64,000 bases of DNA from Dietzia timorensis (GCF_001659785.1 NZ_CP015961.1:2976001-3040000); one strand, 5' to 3'. Shown: positions 1-9,000, counted from the first letter of the stretch. Numbers and translations are program-made. The notes: generated by a model from the letters alone, not told the origin.

Positions 1-47
1 CGCATGCGCACCGAAAACCACACCGGTGCCGAAAAGCGGCAGGCGAC

Positions 48-704
48 CTAGCTTGTCCGCCTAGCTACGGACGCGAAGCCGAGCCACGTGTGCCGGTTGC
101 CGGCCCAGCACCAGCCGACCTTCGGGGCGCCCTTACGCTCGGCGCCGTCCTGTCCGGTACCGCCGCTGATCCACAGCGCCGGCGTCCGCGCGTCGAGGGC
201 AACGCCCTTTTGCGATTTCGGTTGCCGGGCCTTGGGTTTGCGCGAGGCGATGGTCATGAAGCAGTGGTTGGGCTCCAATTGAGCCGGTTCGGCGAGCAGC
301 CAACAGATCCCCTCGGAGACCGTGAGCGGCGTGCGCCCGCGAGCGGTGATTTCCGGCAACGCCTCGTCCGGACTCCAATTGCGCATGTCGTCGCCGCGCT
401 GCGGCTCTGCGAGAACGTATAACGGCGCGTCCGGAATTTCGACGCCGGCGATCGGCGCGAATTCGGCGAGGTCGGTCATGTCCTCGACAACGAACCCCGG
501 CCGGCCAGCGCGCTCGAGCAGCGGAGCTAGCGACGCGGCGGGCACGAGCGAGGGATGGACGGCGACGATCCCTCCACGCGCATTACCCAGCCCGGAGGCG
601 AGTTTGCGAAACTCGTCTTCCCCCATGGAGGCCAGCGCGGGCAGTCCCTTCCGGACCAGAGCATCGACCTGTTCGACGATGGTGGGCAGCGTTTGTCCGT
701 TCAT
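48..704 (-). CDS. DUF5701 family protein (218 aa)
   Basis: Cytoplasmic protein of unknown function. The sequence fits the actinobacterial DUF5701 family as I remember it: an N-terminal stretch on the pattern Q-x-D-x-L-V-x-x-G-x-P-A-L, a middle block with PGFVVEDMTD and NWSPDEALP, and a very conserved C-terminal end with ALWISGGTG and GWCWAGNRHTWLGFAS. No signal peptide or membrane segment is visible. I chose the ATG at 704 because an AAGGAG-type ribosome site lies just upstream; the open frame continues further upstream but that part is antisense to the neighbouring hydrolase gene. It diverges from that gene. Family assignment is by recollection of the C-terminal motif; the function is unknown. 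Confidence 0.75.
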   Translation of the reverse strand: MNGQTLPTIVEQVDALVRKGLPALASMGEDEFRKLASGLGNARGGIVAVHPSLVPAASLAPLLERAGRPGFVVEDMTDLAEFAPIAGVEIPDAPLYVLAEPQRGDDMRNWSPDEALPEITARGRTPLTVSEGICWLLAEPAQLEPNHCFMTIASRKPKARQPKSQKGVALDARTPALWISGGTGQDGAERKGAPKVGWCWAGNRHTWLGFASVARRTS

Positions 705-759
705 GCGCACTCCTTCGATCCCTCTTCCCCGCAGCCGTACGCGCTCGTAGCCTCGAGAC

Positions 760-1248
760 ATGCGCACACTGTTCATCCACGGCGCGGGCGGCTTCGACGA
801 GGACCGCCCGCTCGCCGCCGCGTTCGGGGCGCACGCGAGTATGCCACGAATGTCGGACGAGGATATGTCGTACGAGTCCTGGGCCGGGACGTTGCGACCG
901 GCGCTCGCCGAGCTGGACGATGGTGACCTCGTGATAGCCCACTCCTTCGGCGGGTCCATCCTCCTGCTCATACTCGCCGAGGAGGCGTGGCCGCGGTTCG
1001 ACGTGCACATGCTCGCGATGCCGAATTGGGGACCGAAGGGTTGGGCGATCGCCGACTACGAATTCGCCGCGCCCGTGCCGCCACAGTCCATCACGCTGCA
1101 CCATTGCGCCGATGACGACGTGGTGCCGCATTCTCACCTCGGCCTCAACTCCGCGCTCCTTCCCCGTGCGCCGGTGGCGTCCTACTCGAGCGGCGGCCAC
1201 CAGTTCGACGGCCGCCACGACGAGCTGCGCGCGGCGTTCACTCATTGA
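760..1248 (+). CDS. Small serine hydrolase (alpha/beta hydrolase, RBBP9/YdeN-like)
   Basis: Compact 162-residue alpha/beta hydrolase without a lid domain. The N-terminal FIHGAGG strand-turn, the nucleophile elbow HSFGG (Ser62), an Asp in ADDDVVP (118-120) and a His in SGGHQF (His147) form a plausible Ser-Asp-His triad in the right order. This short layout matches the RBBP9/YdeN serine hydrolases. The substrate is unknown. The ATG follows a -10-like TAGCCT (748-753) after six bases, so the transcript may be leaderless; I see no Shine-Dalgarno sequence. Divergent from the DUF5701 gene. Confidence 0.75.
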   Translation: MRTLFIHGAGGFDEDRPLAAAFGAHASMPRMSDEDMSYESWAGTLRPALAELDDGDLVIAHSFGGSILLLILAEEAWPRFDVHMLAMPNWGPKGWAIADYEFAAPVPPQSITLHHCADDDVVPHSHLGLNSALLPRAPVASYSSGGHQFDGRHDELRAAFTH

Positions 1249-1339
1249 CGTAGCCAGGTTCCTCGAAGACGCACAAGCACGTCGCTCAAATGAATGTCCG
1301 CCCGTTGGGGCTCAGCATGCGCCCCTTCTCATCTGATGC

Positions 1340-2479
1340 GTGCGGACGACCGTACATCCCGGTTCACCCATCAAAGTCACTTTGAAACTATGGTTGCACC
1401 AGGAATATCCGTGTCCCGCGCCAAAGCGCGTGGCTCTGGATCCGATCGCCACAAGCTCGGGGGATGAGTTGTTACCTCAATCGGCGCACGCACGAGAATT
1501 CGCTTCAATGTTGGCGGCGAGGCAGCGCCACTTCGGGTTGTCCAACGTCGACAAGGACACCGGCGAGGTGAACCCGCGCAAGATCATTCTCTCGTGGTTC
1601 GGGGTAAGCGGTTTCGCGATGGCTTTCCGCGGAACTGTCGTCCTGCTCGACGCGTGGGTGCCGCGCGGAATGATTTCCGGGTACGTTCCCACCTCGCCCG
1701 GCGAACTGGCCCAGTTACGACCGGAGGCGATTTTTATCGGCCACGGCCATTTCGACCACGCCGGCGATGCCGCCGAGATCGCGGCGGCGTCTGGGGCCGT
1801 CGTCGTGGGCACGGAGCAACAGTGCGAACAGATCCAGGGCCAAGCTCGGCATGGACAATATGTCCGCACGCGACCAGTCGGAGATGCGGCAGATGCCCCC
1901 GGCACTCGAAATGACGTGAACATCGCCGGAATCGACCTCAGCGTGATGGCGCACATTCACAGTGCACCCAAGCGCCCCGACCGCGAGGATCCGGCCAAGC
2001 CGCTCGTGACCTTGCCAGGTGCGCGCTCCCTGATCCGGTTTCGCCCCTCGATGAAGGACGTGCGGCATCTCTGTTCGCACTTGCGCGATCCCGCAGGCGG
2101 CACATTGCTTTACCAGTTTCGTGGCGGCGATACGTCCATCACGTGGCACGATAGCTCGGGCCCCATTCCCGAAAATGCCCCGCAGTTGGCTGATGACCTT
2201 AGGACGCTGCCGGACACGACGGTGGAAATCGGGGCTGTGCAAGGATTCAATCAGTACGCCAATGGTCTGCGTGACCCGCGCCTCTACATGGAAGCGCTAC
2301 GTCCCCGCGTGTTCGTGCCGACCCACCACGACAATTGGCTGCCGACAATCACCACGCGTGGATCCGCCTACCGGAGACCGTTGACAAGAGAGATCGAGAA
2401 TCTCGGTCCTGATGCGCCCCGCTTGCGGTTCCTCAGTGACCCCGAGGACTACGTGAAACCCGAACTTCTGACATTCTGA
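1340..2479 (+). CDS. MBL-fold metallo-hydrolase
   Basis: Metallo-beta-lactamase-fold hydrolase of 379 residues if the GTG at 1340 is used. The metal motif HGHFDH sits at about residues 135-140 (HxHxDH), and a later THHDNW supplies another likely metal-ligand His near the C-terminus. An alternative ATG at 1508 gives 323 residues and loses an N-terminal part that looks poorly conserved, so the start is uncertain. No signal peptide is seen. The substrate cannot be named: the superfamily covers lactonases, esterases and phosphodiesterases. The gene stands alone between the hydrolase and the convergent lipase gene. Confidence 0.75.
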   Translation: MRTTVHPGSPIKVTLKLWLHQEYPCPAPKRVALDPIATSSGDELLPQSAHAREFASMLAARQRHFGLSNVDKDTGEVNPRKIILSWFGVSGFAMAFRGTVVLLDAWVPRGMISGYVPTSPGELAQLRPEAIFIGHGHFDHAGDAAEIAAASGAVVVGTEQQCEQIQGQARHGQYVRTRPVGDAADAPGTRNDVNIAGIDLSVMAHIHSAPKRPDREDPAKPLVTLPGARSLIRFRPSMKDVRHLCSHLRDPAGGTLLYQFRGGDTSITWHDSSGPIPENAPQLADDLRTLPDTTVEIGAVQGFNQYANGLRDPRLYMEALRPRVFVPTHHDNWLPTITTRGSAYRRPLTREIENLGPDAPRLRFLSDPEDYVKPELLTF

Positions 2480-2514
2480 GCCGACGCGAACGCGCTACTC
2501 CCGTCTGGGCCACG

Positions 2515-3504
2515 TCAGCCGGCGGCGTATGCAGGCAGTGCAGGCTCGGCACCGATGAATGGCTCTCCGATGATGCCCAGGTATTTGCCGGCACCTTCGA
2601 TACCGGACTTGGCGAATCCAAGGGCGTCGAATTCCGGCAGGATCGGGTTGCCGCACAAGTCCGGCACCCGCGCTGGGTCTGCTGGACCGGGGTGGTTCAA
2701 TGCATCCAGCGCAAGCTTGTAGCCGGCCCCGTCGTAGAGCATCCCGACGTGCCCGACCAGCCAGGGCCGGCAGTGGTCCTGGATGGCGATGTTGGTGCCG
2801 CCGTCGTAACTGCTTACCTCACGCGCCGGTTGGATGCCTTCGTCGGTGAGGCTGAAGAGCGAGGTGACGTCGATATCGGGGTTAACCCTTTGGTCGTTGA
2901 GCGCGTTGACGAAATTGGAGTCGCGGGAGAGCTGCCACGCGAGCGCAGGGCACTTGTCCACCACGCAGACGGCATCGGCAAAGATGGTGCCCTTGATCGC
3001 TCCGGCAAGCCCGATCATGTCGTCGACCGACTCGGCCACATCGGGCCAGTACTTCATCGCCCACAGCGCGAGCGGAGGTCCGGCGCTGTGCCCGATGACG
3101 GAGATGTTCTGCCCTGCCCGCTCCCGAGCTTCGCGGATGGCGTTGACCACGTACTCGGCACCCTGGGCGGCCTCACCTCGTCCGAAATTGCCTACCTGTA
3201 CGGTGCAGACCGCGAACCCGTCTTTGGTGAGAGCTCGCTGGTAGCCCCAGCTCCATGAGTCCCTTGCGTCGAAGCCGACGCCGTGGACAAGCAGGACCGT
3301 CTTCTTGCCCGAGGTCGGGTTCACGTTGCCGTCGCACCACACCGAATTGTCCAAGGCCTCCTGAGGCACGCTCAGAGGCGGCCCGGAAGCTGCGGCTGCA
3401 GCGCCCGTGCTCGGTACCAGGCTCATAAGAAAGCCAACACATACGGTCAGCGCGCCCAGCGCCAATCCTCGCCGCCGGCCCTGTCGTGTTCGAGGTGTCT
3501 TCAT
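2515..3504 (-). CDS. Secreted lipase of the Candida antarctica lipase B-like type
   Basis: Exported alpha/beta hydrolase, 329 residues, with an arginine-rich N-terminus, hydrophobic core and AAAAAS cleavage region (about residues 1-40). The nucleophile elbow is GHSAG (Ser140). The flanking segments resemble CalB: a VNAI helix, KGT, a DSNFVNALN stretch, SLFSLTDEGIQP (Asp221, where CalB has its catalytic Asp in a very similar TDE-VQP motif) and GHVGML (His252, matching the catalytic His region). Cysteines at 57, 100, 180, 185 and later suggest disulphides, fitting secretion. The ATG is preceded by AAGGAGAG. The resemblance is from memory of CalB; substrate range is unknown. Confidence 0.8.
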   Translation of the reverse strand: MKTPRTRQGRRRGLALGALTVCVGFLMSLVPSTGAAAAASGPPLSVPQEALDNSVWCDGNVNPTSGKKTVLLVHGVGFDARDSWSWGYQRALTKDGFAVCTVQVGNFGRGEAAQGAEYVVNAIREARERAGQNISVIGHSAGPPLALWAMKYWPDVAESVDDMIGLAGAIKGTIFADAVCVVDKCPALAWQLSRDSNFVNALNDQRVNPDIDVTSLFSLTDEGIQPAREVSSYDGGTNIAIQDHCRPWLVGHVGMLYDGAGYKLALDALNHPGPADPARVPDLCGNPILPEFDALGFAKSGIEGAGKYLGIIGEPFIGAEPALPAYAAG

Positions 3505-3797
3505 GGGGTTCTCTCCTTGTCGCCGTGCATGATGAGGCGTAGAGCGAGAGACGCTTCGCGGGACACGGTGGGCACACGTTGCCGCGTTGCCGTGTGACGG
3601 GGCGAGATCGACTTGAGAATGCGTTTCACGTTGGCCTCCGATGCCCCCAACCTATCTGAAGGGACGAAAGGACCGGACGCTTTTGGCCAAGTTGGATCGC
3701 GCGATTTAACAGAATCCGTGACATTCCGGTTTTCCCGGCCCAAGCGGTCGCGCTGGCAGTCGAGAACGGGGCATCGTCCCCGCGCTCGCTCGCCGAA

Positions 3798-4682
3798 TCA
3801 CACGCGCACGTGCGCGAGCTTCTCCGGGTTGCGGACCATGTCCACCCTGGTGACCCTGTCGCCATCGATCTCGAACCACACGACCGTGTCGACCGCACCG
3901 CCGAGATGCCCGACAAGGGCCGGGGCACCGTTGACCTCGGCAATCTGCCATTCAAGCGCCTGCGTGTCCGGCTTGGAGAGGATCCCGGCGGTAAAGCGAA
4001 CCACCTTCGATGCACCGGAAATCGGTCGTCGCGCGGCAGAGGCGTGGCCTCCGGCGTCAGTCGTGAGAACAATGTCCGGGGACAGCGCTCCCAACAATTC
4101 GTCGACCGCGACCGTGCCCCTCGCGACCTCGAGGAACATCTCGGCGACGCGAAACTGCGCGTCGGGATCGACGGGATACCTGGGAGCGCGTTCCCGCACG
4201 TGAGAGCGAGCACGGTGTACCAGCTGCCGCACCGACGCCTCGGATTTGTCCAGGGCGCAAGCGATGTCCGCGTACGACGAATCGAACACCTCGCGCAGCA
4301 CGAACACGGCCCGCTCGAGCGGGGACAACGACTCGAGCACAACCAGCATCGCCAGCGAAACGTCCTCGGCCACTTCGACACTGTGCGGAGGGTCCGCGCC
4401 TTCTCCGGTCGACATCGGCTCGGGTAGCCACGGACCGACGTACGACTCGCGCCGACGCTCGGCCGAGCGCACGATATTCAGCGCGGTCCGCGTCACTGCG
4501 GTGAGCAGGTACGATCGCGGCCGCTCGATCGCATCGAGCTCCTTCTCCCGCCAGCGCAGCCACGTCTCCTGTACGGCGTCCTCGCTGTCGGCGACCGAAC
4601 CGAGGATCCCGTAAGCGGCGCGAAAGAGCGCCGCGCGATGCTCACCGAACACCTGCGCGTGGCCGTCATCGTCCATGCTCAC
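3798..4682 (-). CDS. sigJ: ECF41-type sigma factor with C-terminal SnoaL-like domain (SigJ-like)
   Basis: Extracytoplasmic-function sigma factor of about 294 residues: sigma2 at roughly 10-75, sigma4 with a helix-turn-helix at 113-163, and a C-terminal SnoaL-like domain from about 175. A WLPEP motif (85-89) in the linker and DAGGH (209-213, a variant of the usual DGGGR) are hallmarks of group ECF41, in which the C-terminal domain replaces an anti-sigma factor. I prefer the GTG at 4682, seven bases after GAGGG; an in-frame ATG at 4676 is possible. It follows a carboxymuconolactone-decarboxylase-like gene by about 10 bases, the partner expected for ECF41. Confidence 0.88.
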   Translation of the reverse strand: MSMDDDGHAQVFGEHRAALFRAAYGILGSVADSEDAVQETWLRWREKELDAIERPRSYLLTAVTRTALNIVRSAERRRESYVGPWLPEPMSTGEGADPPHSVEVAEDVSLAMLVVLESLSPLERAVFVLREVFDSSYADIACALDKSEASVRQLVHRARSHVRERAPRYPVDPDAQFRVAEMFLEVARGTVAVDELLGALSPDIVLTTDAGGHASAARRPISGASKVVRFTAGILSKPDTQALEWQIAEVNGAPALVGHLGGAVDTVVWFEIDGDRVTRVDMVRNPEKLAHVRV

Positions 4683-4692
4683 ACCGCATCCC

Positions 4693-5271
4693 TCATCCGA
4701 TCTCGCAGGTGTCCTTGAAGCCCTGACTCGACAGCCCGAGTCCCGCGTTTGTCCTGCTACGGTAATTCTCCAGCGAAACAAGCGCAGCAAGTTCCACGAT
4801 CTGCCGGTCGGTCAACTCCTCCCGAAGTTCGTCGACCATCTCGCGTGTGACGGCGGAGGGCGTCGCCGTCGCGGCGACCGCGTATGCGATCACCTTTCGC
4901 TCGAGCGGCGTATAGACGGCACTTGCCTCCCATTCCGCGATGCCGCGGATCTTCTCTGCCGGCACTCCCCTGTGGTTGGCCTCCCAGTAGCCGAAGTCCA
5001 TGCACCACGAGCAGCCGATCTCCCGACTCACCGCGAGTATCGCCAGCGTGCTCATCGTCGTCGGCAGCGCCTTCCACCGCGAGGCGGTCGCCTCCAACGC
5101 GAGTGAACTCGCCAGCGCGCCCTTGTGGTGGAAGGACACCGCCAGCGGGTCGAGCACCTTGCCGTAGATCTTTGTCGACGCCCACTCCGCACATCTCTCG
5201 AGCAGGCTGCTCGCGCCCAGCGGGATCCACGCACGATCAGTGCTGCCGCTTACCGCCTGCACCTTGTCCAT
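4693..5271 (-). CDS. Carboxymuconolactone decarboxylase / AhpD-like protein, ECF41 partner
   Basis: Protein of 192 residues in the AhpD/carboxymuconolactone decarboxylase superfamily, with a redox-type CxxC (Cys87-Ser-Trp-Cys90) in a helix followed by a second half typical of the fold. The His usually found a few residues after the CxxC is not obvious here. Members either decarboxylate lactones or act as peroxidase/thiol oxidoreductases; the context favours the redox role. The ATG has a strong AAGGAGAC site. It lies first in a two-gene unit with the sigma factor, behind a promoter of ECF41 type, so it is probably the main target of that sigma factor. Confidence 0.82.
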   Translation of the reverse strand: MDKVQAVSGSTDRAWIPLGASSLLERCAEWASTKIYGKVLDPLAVSFHHKGALASSLALEATASRWKALPTTMSTLAILAVSREIGCSWCMDFGYWEANHRGVPAEKIRGIAEWEASAVYTPLERKVIAYAVAATATPSAVTREMVDELREELTDRQIVELAALVSLENYRSRTNAGLGLSSQGFKDTCEIG

Positions 5272-5322
5272 TCCCGTCTCCTTGCCTTGTCGGGGCCCGC
5301 TTGTCGAAGCCCACACACCAGG

Positions 5323-5349
5323 GACACCGCCGATTGCAGTCCTGTGACA
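5323..5349 (-). promoter_or_regulatory. Candidate ECF41 promoter
   Basis: On the minus strand TGTCACA (5349-5343) is followed by exactly 16 bases and then TGTC (5326-5323). The ECF41 target motif, as I recall it, is TGTCACA-N16-CGTC, so this is one mismatch away. It lies about 50 bases upstream of the carboxymuconolactone-decarboxylase-like gene, at a suitable distance for its mRNA start. Confidence 0.7.
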
Positions 5350-5395
5350 TCGAGACCGTCGCGGATACCGCTTCGCCGTTGCCTGAGGCCGGTGC

Positions 5396-6052
5396 TCAGC
5401 CGAGCGGGATGTCGCGGGTCGCGAGTGCTTTGACGTCGGTGGGGTCGTGGGTGACGAGGATCGTGGGCGCGTCCGAGTCCGCGAGGTGGCGGGCGAGGAC
5501 GTCACGCAGCGGGCCGCGGCTGGGTGCATCGATGGCCGCGAGCGGCTCGTCGAGTAGACGCAGGCGCGGGGATTGCGCGGCGAGGGCTCGGGCGATGGCC
5601 ACCCGTCCGCGTTGCCCGCCGGACAGCTTCGTCGGTTTGAGTGTGTGTTTGTTCGGCGGAAGGCCGAGTTCGTCGAGGAGCTCGGCGGCCCGTCGGTGTG
5701 CGTCGGCGCGGGGAATGCCGGAGAGTGTGGCGGCAAAGGAGACATTGGTCTCCGCCGTCATATGTGGAACGAGCCGAGGCTCTTGGAAGACGACGGCCAG
5801 GCGGCGATGCTCTGGCGGCAGGTGGGTCATGTCCTCGCCGCCGAGGGTGTAGGTGCCGTCGGGGTCGAGGGTGCCGCCGAGGCCGGCGAGGAAGCGCAGG
5901 ACTGTCGTTTTTCCGACGCCGTTAGGTCCGGACAGCGCGACGATTTCGCCGGGTTCGACGGAGATGTCGACGGCGAGGGTGAACTCTCCACGGGTGATGG
6001 TGCCGGCGAGGCGGAGGGCGCCGCCGCGAGCGTGCAACGAGGGTTCGTTCAT
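5396..6052 (-). CDS. modC: Molybdate ABC transporter ATPase ModC, lacking the C-terminal TOBE domain
   Basis: ATP-binding subunit of the molybdate importer, 218 residues. It has Walker A GPNGVGKTT, signature LSGGQRGR, Walker B LRLLDEP and a switch His in LVTHD. Classical ModC proteins are around 350 residues and carry a molybdate-binding TOBE/Mop domain; this one ends right after the nucleotide-binding domain, so it is a minimal version. Its ATG overlaps the modB stop (ATGA), indicating translational coupling. It is the last gene of moaA-moaD-modA-modB-modC. Confidence 0.88.
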   Translation of the reverse strand: MNEPSLHARGGALRLAGTITRGEFTLAVDISVEPGEIVALSGPNGVGKTTVLRFLAGLGGTLDPDGTYTLGGEDMTHLPPEHRRLAVVFQEPRLVPHMTAETNVSFAATLSGIPRADAHRRAAELLDELGLPPNKHTLKPTKLSGGQRGRVAIARALAAQSPRLRLLDEPLAAIDAPSRGPLRDVLARHLADSDAPTILVTHDPTDVKALATRDIPLG

Positions 6053-6849
6053 GACACCCCCACCCTGTCCGCCCAGCGGCCGCGCAGCACGATGAGCACG
6101 GCGAGCGAGACGACGATGAGGAAGATCGACAGGATGTTCGCGCGATCGGGATCGGTCTGGAGCGCGAGGTAGATCTCCGAGGGCATCGTGCGGGTGACTC
6201 CCTGGAGATTGCCGGCGAACGTGACGGTCGCGCCGAATTCGCCGAGAGCGCGGGCGGCGGCGAGGACCGCGCCTGCGCCGATGCCCGGGAACACTGCGGG
6301 GAGCGTGACCTTGCGGAATACGGTTGCCGGGTCGGCGCCGAAGGCGGAGACGGCCTCTTCGACATCGCGGTCGCGGGACAGCAGCGCGCCCTCGACGCTC
6401 ATGACGAAGAACGGGAGCGCGACGTAGGCCTGCGCGATCACCACCGCCGCCGTCGTGAAGGGAATGGAGAAACCGAACGCGTCGAACAGCGGCTCGCCGG
6501 CCACGCCGCGCCGACCGAGCAGAGCAAGCAATGCGGCGCCGCCGACGACAGGGGGCATGAGCATCGGCACCGTGACCAGCGCGCGGACTACACGTTTGCC
6601 TCGGAAATCGGGGCCGGCGAGCAGTGCCGCAATGGGAGTACCTATGACGGCGCACGCCGCCGTCGCGCAGACGGCGCACAGGAGCGAGAGCCTGATCGCG
6701 TCCCACACCGCGCCGTCGGAGGTGAGCTCGGACAGGCGACCGAGCGGGGTGAGGATGACGAGCGCGAGCAGCGGGGCGACGAGTATGGCGACGCCGATCC
6801 AGCCGGCGATGCGCAGCGCTGCCCCGCCCGCTCGTGCGCGAGAGCGCAC
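6049..6849 (-). CDS. modB: Molybdate ABC transporter permease ModB
   Basis: Membrane permease of the molybdate importer, 266 residues with about five or six hydrophobic segments. The EAA-type coupling loop reads AVSAFGADPATVFRKVTLP, and ARALGEFGATVTFAGN is typical of ModB. I place the start at a GTG at 6849, just after the modA stop; ribosome-site support is weak, but this start gives a normal N-terminal membrane helix. It partners with ModA (substrate binding) and ModC (ATPase), and its 3' end overlaps modC. Confidence 0.88.
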   Translation of the reverse strand: MRSRARAGGAALRIAGWIGVAILVAPLLALVILTPLGRLSELTSDGAVWDAIRLSLLCAVCATAACAVIGTPIAALLAGPDFRGKRVVRALVTVPMLMPPVVGGAALLALLGRRGVAGEPLFDAFGFSIPFTTAAVVIAQAYVALPFFVMSVEGALLSRDRDVEEAVSAFGADPATVFRKVTLPAVFPGIGAGAVLAAARALGEFGATVTFAGNLQGVTRTMPSEIYLALQTDPDRANILSIFLIVVSLAVLIVLRGRWADRVGVS

Positions 6850-6851
6850 CC

Positions 6852-7685
6852 CTAGTTGCCCTCGGGCGCGAGGAATCCGGCCTGGGCGAGAATGCTCTGT
6901 GCCTCGGGTGTGAGGAGGAAGTCCTGGAACTTTCCGGCGGCCGAGTCGGCTGCCTCGTCGCCGTCGTCGGCGGTCGACTGGGCGACGGGGTAGCTCGTGG
7001 TCGCGGCCTCGGCGTCGGGCACGTCGATGCCCTCCACTTCGCCGCGCGCGGAGGCGACGTCGGTGCGGTAGACGATGCCCGCGTCGACCTCGCCGGTGCG
7101 CACGCGGGTGAGCACCGCGGTGACATCGTTCTCGCGGGTGACGGGCTCGAACTGGACCCCGTCCGCGTCGATGACCTTCTTCGCTGCCGCGCCGCACGGC
7201 ACCTCGACCTCGCACAACGCGACGCGGACGTCTTCGCCCGCGAAGTCGTCGAGCCCGTCGATGTGCGCCGGGTTGTCGGCGGGCACCGCGATCTGCGGGA
7301 CGTTGCGGGCGAATATCGCTTCGCCTGTGACGACGCCGGCTTTGGTCGCCGGTTCCAGCGAGGCCTCGCTCGCGAGCATGACGAGGTTGTACGGGGCGCC
7401 GCCGATGAGCTGGGACACGAGCGTCGGCGAACCGGCGGGCTCGAACTCGACCTGCACATCGGGGTTGGTCTCGTTGAATTTCTCGATGAGCTGCGGGAGA
7501 ACATCGGAGAGCGAGGCCGCGGCGCCGATTCGGATGGTGACCTGTGACTGCTCCGAGTCCGCACCGGAACCGGAATCGGAATCGGTCGAGCATCCGGCGG
7601 CGAGAACCGCGGTGGCGGCGAGGGCTGCGCCTGCGCGGCGGAAGGTCGCCGCACGGGTGGAGGAACGGATGAGCGAGCTGGTCAC
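6852..7685 (-). CDS. modA: Molybdate-binding lipoprotein ModA
   Basis: Extracytoplasmic substrate-binding protein, 277 residues, with a lipobox LAAGC (lipidated Cys32). The mature part shows the ModA hallmarks AAASLSDVLPQLIEKF, PTLVSQLIGGAPYNLVMLAS and a conserved segment around VDAGIVYRTDV. The start is a GTG at 7685, placed six bases after a GGAGG embedded in the end of moaD, so translation is coupled. It delivers molybdate to ModBC for the cofactor genes in the same operon. Confidence 0.9.
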   Translation of the reverse strand: MTSSLIRSSTRAATFRRAGAALAATAVLAAGCSTDSDSGSGADSEQSQVTIRIGAAASLSDVLPQLIEKFNETNPDVQVEFEPAGSPTLVSQLIGGAPYNLVMLASEASLEPATKAGVVTGEAIFARNVPQIAVPADNPAHIDGLDDFAGEDVRVALCEVEVPCGAAAKKVIDADGVQFEPVTRENDVTAVLTRVRTGEVDAGIVYRTDVASARGEVEGIDVPDAEAATTSYPVAQSTADDGDEAADSAAGKFQDFLLTPEAQSILAQAGFLAPEGN

Positions 7686-7687
7686 GG

Positions 7688-7948
7688 TTAGCCTCCGGTG
7701 AAGGGCGGGAGCACGTCGACCTTGCGGCCGTGCGGGCGGGAGAGGTCGCGGGTGAGGACCTCGTCGACGAAGAAGCGGCACGCGTCGAGGAGTTCGACGG
7801 CCTTCTCGCCGTGGGTGCTCACGATGGCCTCGCGGACTCCAGCCAGCGTACCCCCGGCGACCTGCAGCGTCTCGCTTTCGGTGCCGACCGTGTCGGCGGC
7901 CCAGGCGAAATATTCGACCTCGACGGCCTGCGTGACGAGCTCAGCCAC
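7688..7948 (-). CDS. moaD: Molybdopterin synthase small subunit MoaD
   Basis: Ubiquitin-like sulphur carrier of 86 residues ending in the expected Gly-Gly (PPFTGG), the site of thiocarboxylation. It partners with MoaE to convert precursor Z (cPMP) into molybdopterin. The GTG start at 7948 lies inside the end of moaA, with GGGAGG shortly upstream. The overlap with moaA and the ribosome site for modA embedded at its end show tight coupling in one operon. Confidence 0.88.
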   Translation of the reverse strand: MAELVTQAVEVEYFAWAADTVGTESETLQVAGGTLAGVREAIVSTHGEKAVELLDACRFFVDEVLTRDLSRPHGRKVDVLPPFTGG

Positions 7949-8924
7949 CGATCCCTCCCATCGTCCGCTTGGCGCGGGGGCGGTCGTCGGTGAGCCCGCC
8001 GTGTCCGGCCCACTTGCCCCACATCGCCTGTTTCCAGAGCTCGCCAATCTCCTCGTCGCTCGCGCCGGCGCGCAGTGGCGTGAGCAAGTCGGTTTCGTCG
8101 TCCCCGAACAGGCACGGCCGAACGGTCCCCTCCGCCGTGACGCGTGTGCGGTCACAAGCGGCGCAGAACTGCCGGGTGACCGACGCGATGATACCGACGG
8201 TGTGGGCGCCGCCATCGACCTGCCAACGCTCCGCGGGCGCCGCAGGATCGTCGCGCCCGACAGGGGTGAGCTCGAAGTGTTCGGACAGGACCGCGAGCAG
8301 CTCGTCCGCGGTGACCATCGCGCCGCGCTGCCACGTCTGCTCCGCCTCGAGCGGCATCTGCTCGATAAAACGCAGCTCGGCGCCCTCGTCCATGCAGAAT
8401 TGCAGCAGCTCCGGCGCACCGGCGAGAGTCTCGCGCATCGCCACCGCGTTGACCTTGACCGGGCCTAGCCCGGCGGCCTTCGCCGCGCGCACCCCGGCGA
8501 TCGAGGCATCGACGCGGTCGCGGCGGGTGACGCGCTCGAAGGTCGCCCGGTCCACGGTGTCGAGGGAGATGTTGACCCGCGTGAGCCCCGCGGCGGCGAG
8601 CGCGTCCGCGCGCTTGGCCAGGCCGAGCGCGTTGGTCGTGATCGCGAGCGGGACCGCCGGGTGCAGCTCGTGGCACCTCGCGACGATGTGTTCGAGGTCG
8701 CGGCGCAGCAGCGGCTCGCCACCGGTGAAGCGCACCTCGGCGATGCCGAGATCGCGGATAGCGAGGTCGACGAGGCGGATGACTTCCTCCGACGTCATAA
8801 GCCGGTCCGCGGGGACCAGCGGCAAACCTTCGGCAGGCATGCAATACGTGCAGCGTAGGTTGCATTTTTCGGTCAGCGAGACGCGAAGGTCGCGCGCCAC
8901 GCGTCCGAACGTGTCGAGGAGCAT
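7941..8924 (-). CDS. moaA: GTP 3',8-cyclase MoaA (radical SAM)
   Basis: First enzyme of molybdenum-cofactor synthesis: a radical-SAM enzyme turning GTP into the cyclic intermediate processed by MoaC. The 327-residue protein has the SAM cluster motif CNLRCTYC (Cys21, 25, 28), FTGGEPLLR, a second cluster region FCAACDRTR with a further Cys in RPCLFGDDE, and the C-terminal double glycine needed for activity. A GGAGG lies six bases before the ATG. It heads the moaA-moaD-modABC operon and diverges from moaCB. Confidence 0.93.
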   Translation of the reverse strand: MLLDTFGRVARDLRVSLTEKCNLRCTYCMPAEGLPLVPADRLMTSEEVIRLVDLAIRDLGIAEVRFTGGEPLLRRDLEHIVARCHELHPAVPLAITTNALGLAKRADALAAAGLTRVNISLDTVDRATFERVTRRDRVDASIAGVRAAKAAGLGPVKVNAVAMRETLAGAPELLQFCMDEGAELRFIEQMPLEAEQTWQRGAMVTADELLAVLSEHFELTPVGRDDPAAPAERWQVDGGAHTVGIIASVTRQFCAACDRTRVTAEGTVRPCLFGDDETDLLTPLRAGASDEEIGELWKQAMWGKWAGHGGLTDDRPRAKRTMGGIGG

Positions 8925-9000
8925 CGCATTCCTCCTTCCCGCCGGCTCGGCTCAAATCCGAGGCTACGCGCGGGGCGGGCGGTCGCGAAACGCGCGGCGC

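Noticed and set aside
1-51. Open frame from the window edge to a stop at 49-51 on the + strand (16 codons)
   Set aside because: Could be the 3' end of a gene outside the window, but the fragment is too short and has no recognisable motif.
5396-7654. 752-codon open frame on the minus strand covering modA-modB-modC
   Set aside because: Only its 3' part is modC. The rest is Arg/Ser/Pro-rich out-of-frame translation of modA and modB, which are both well supported.
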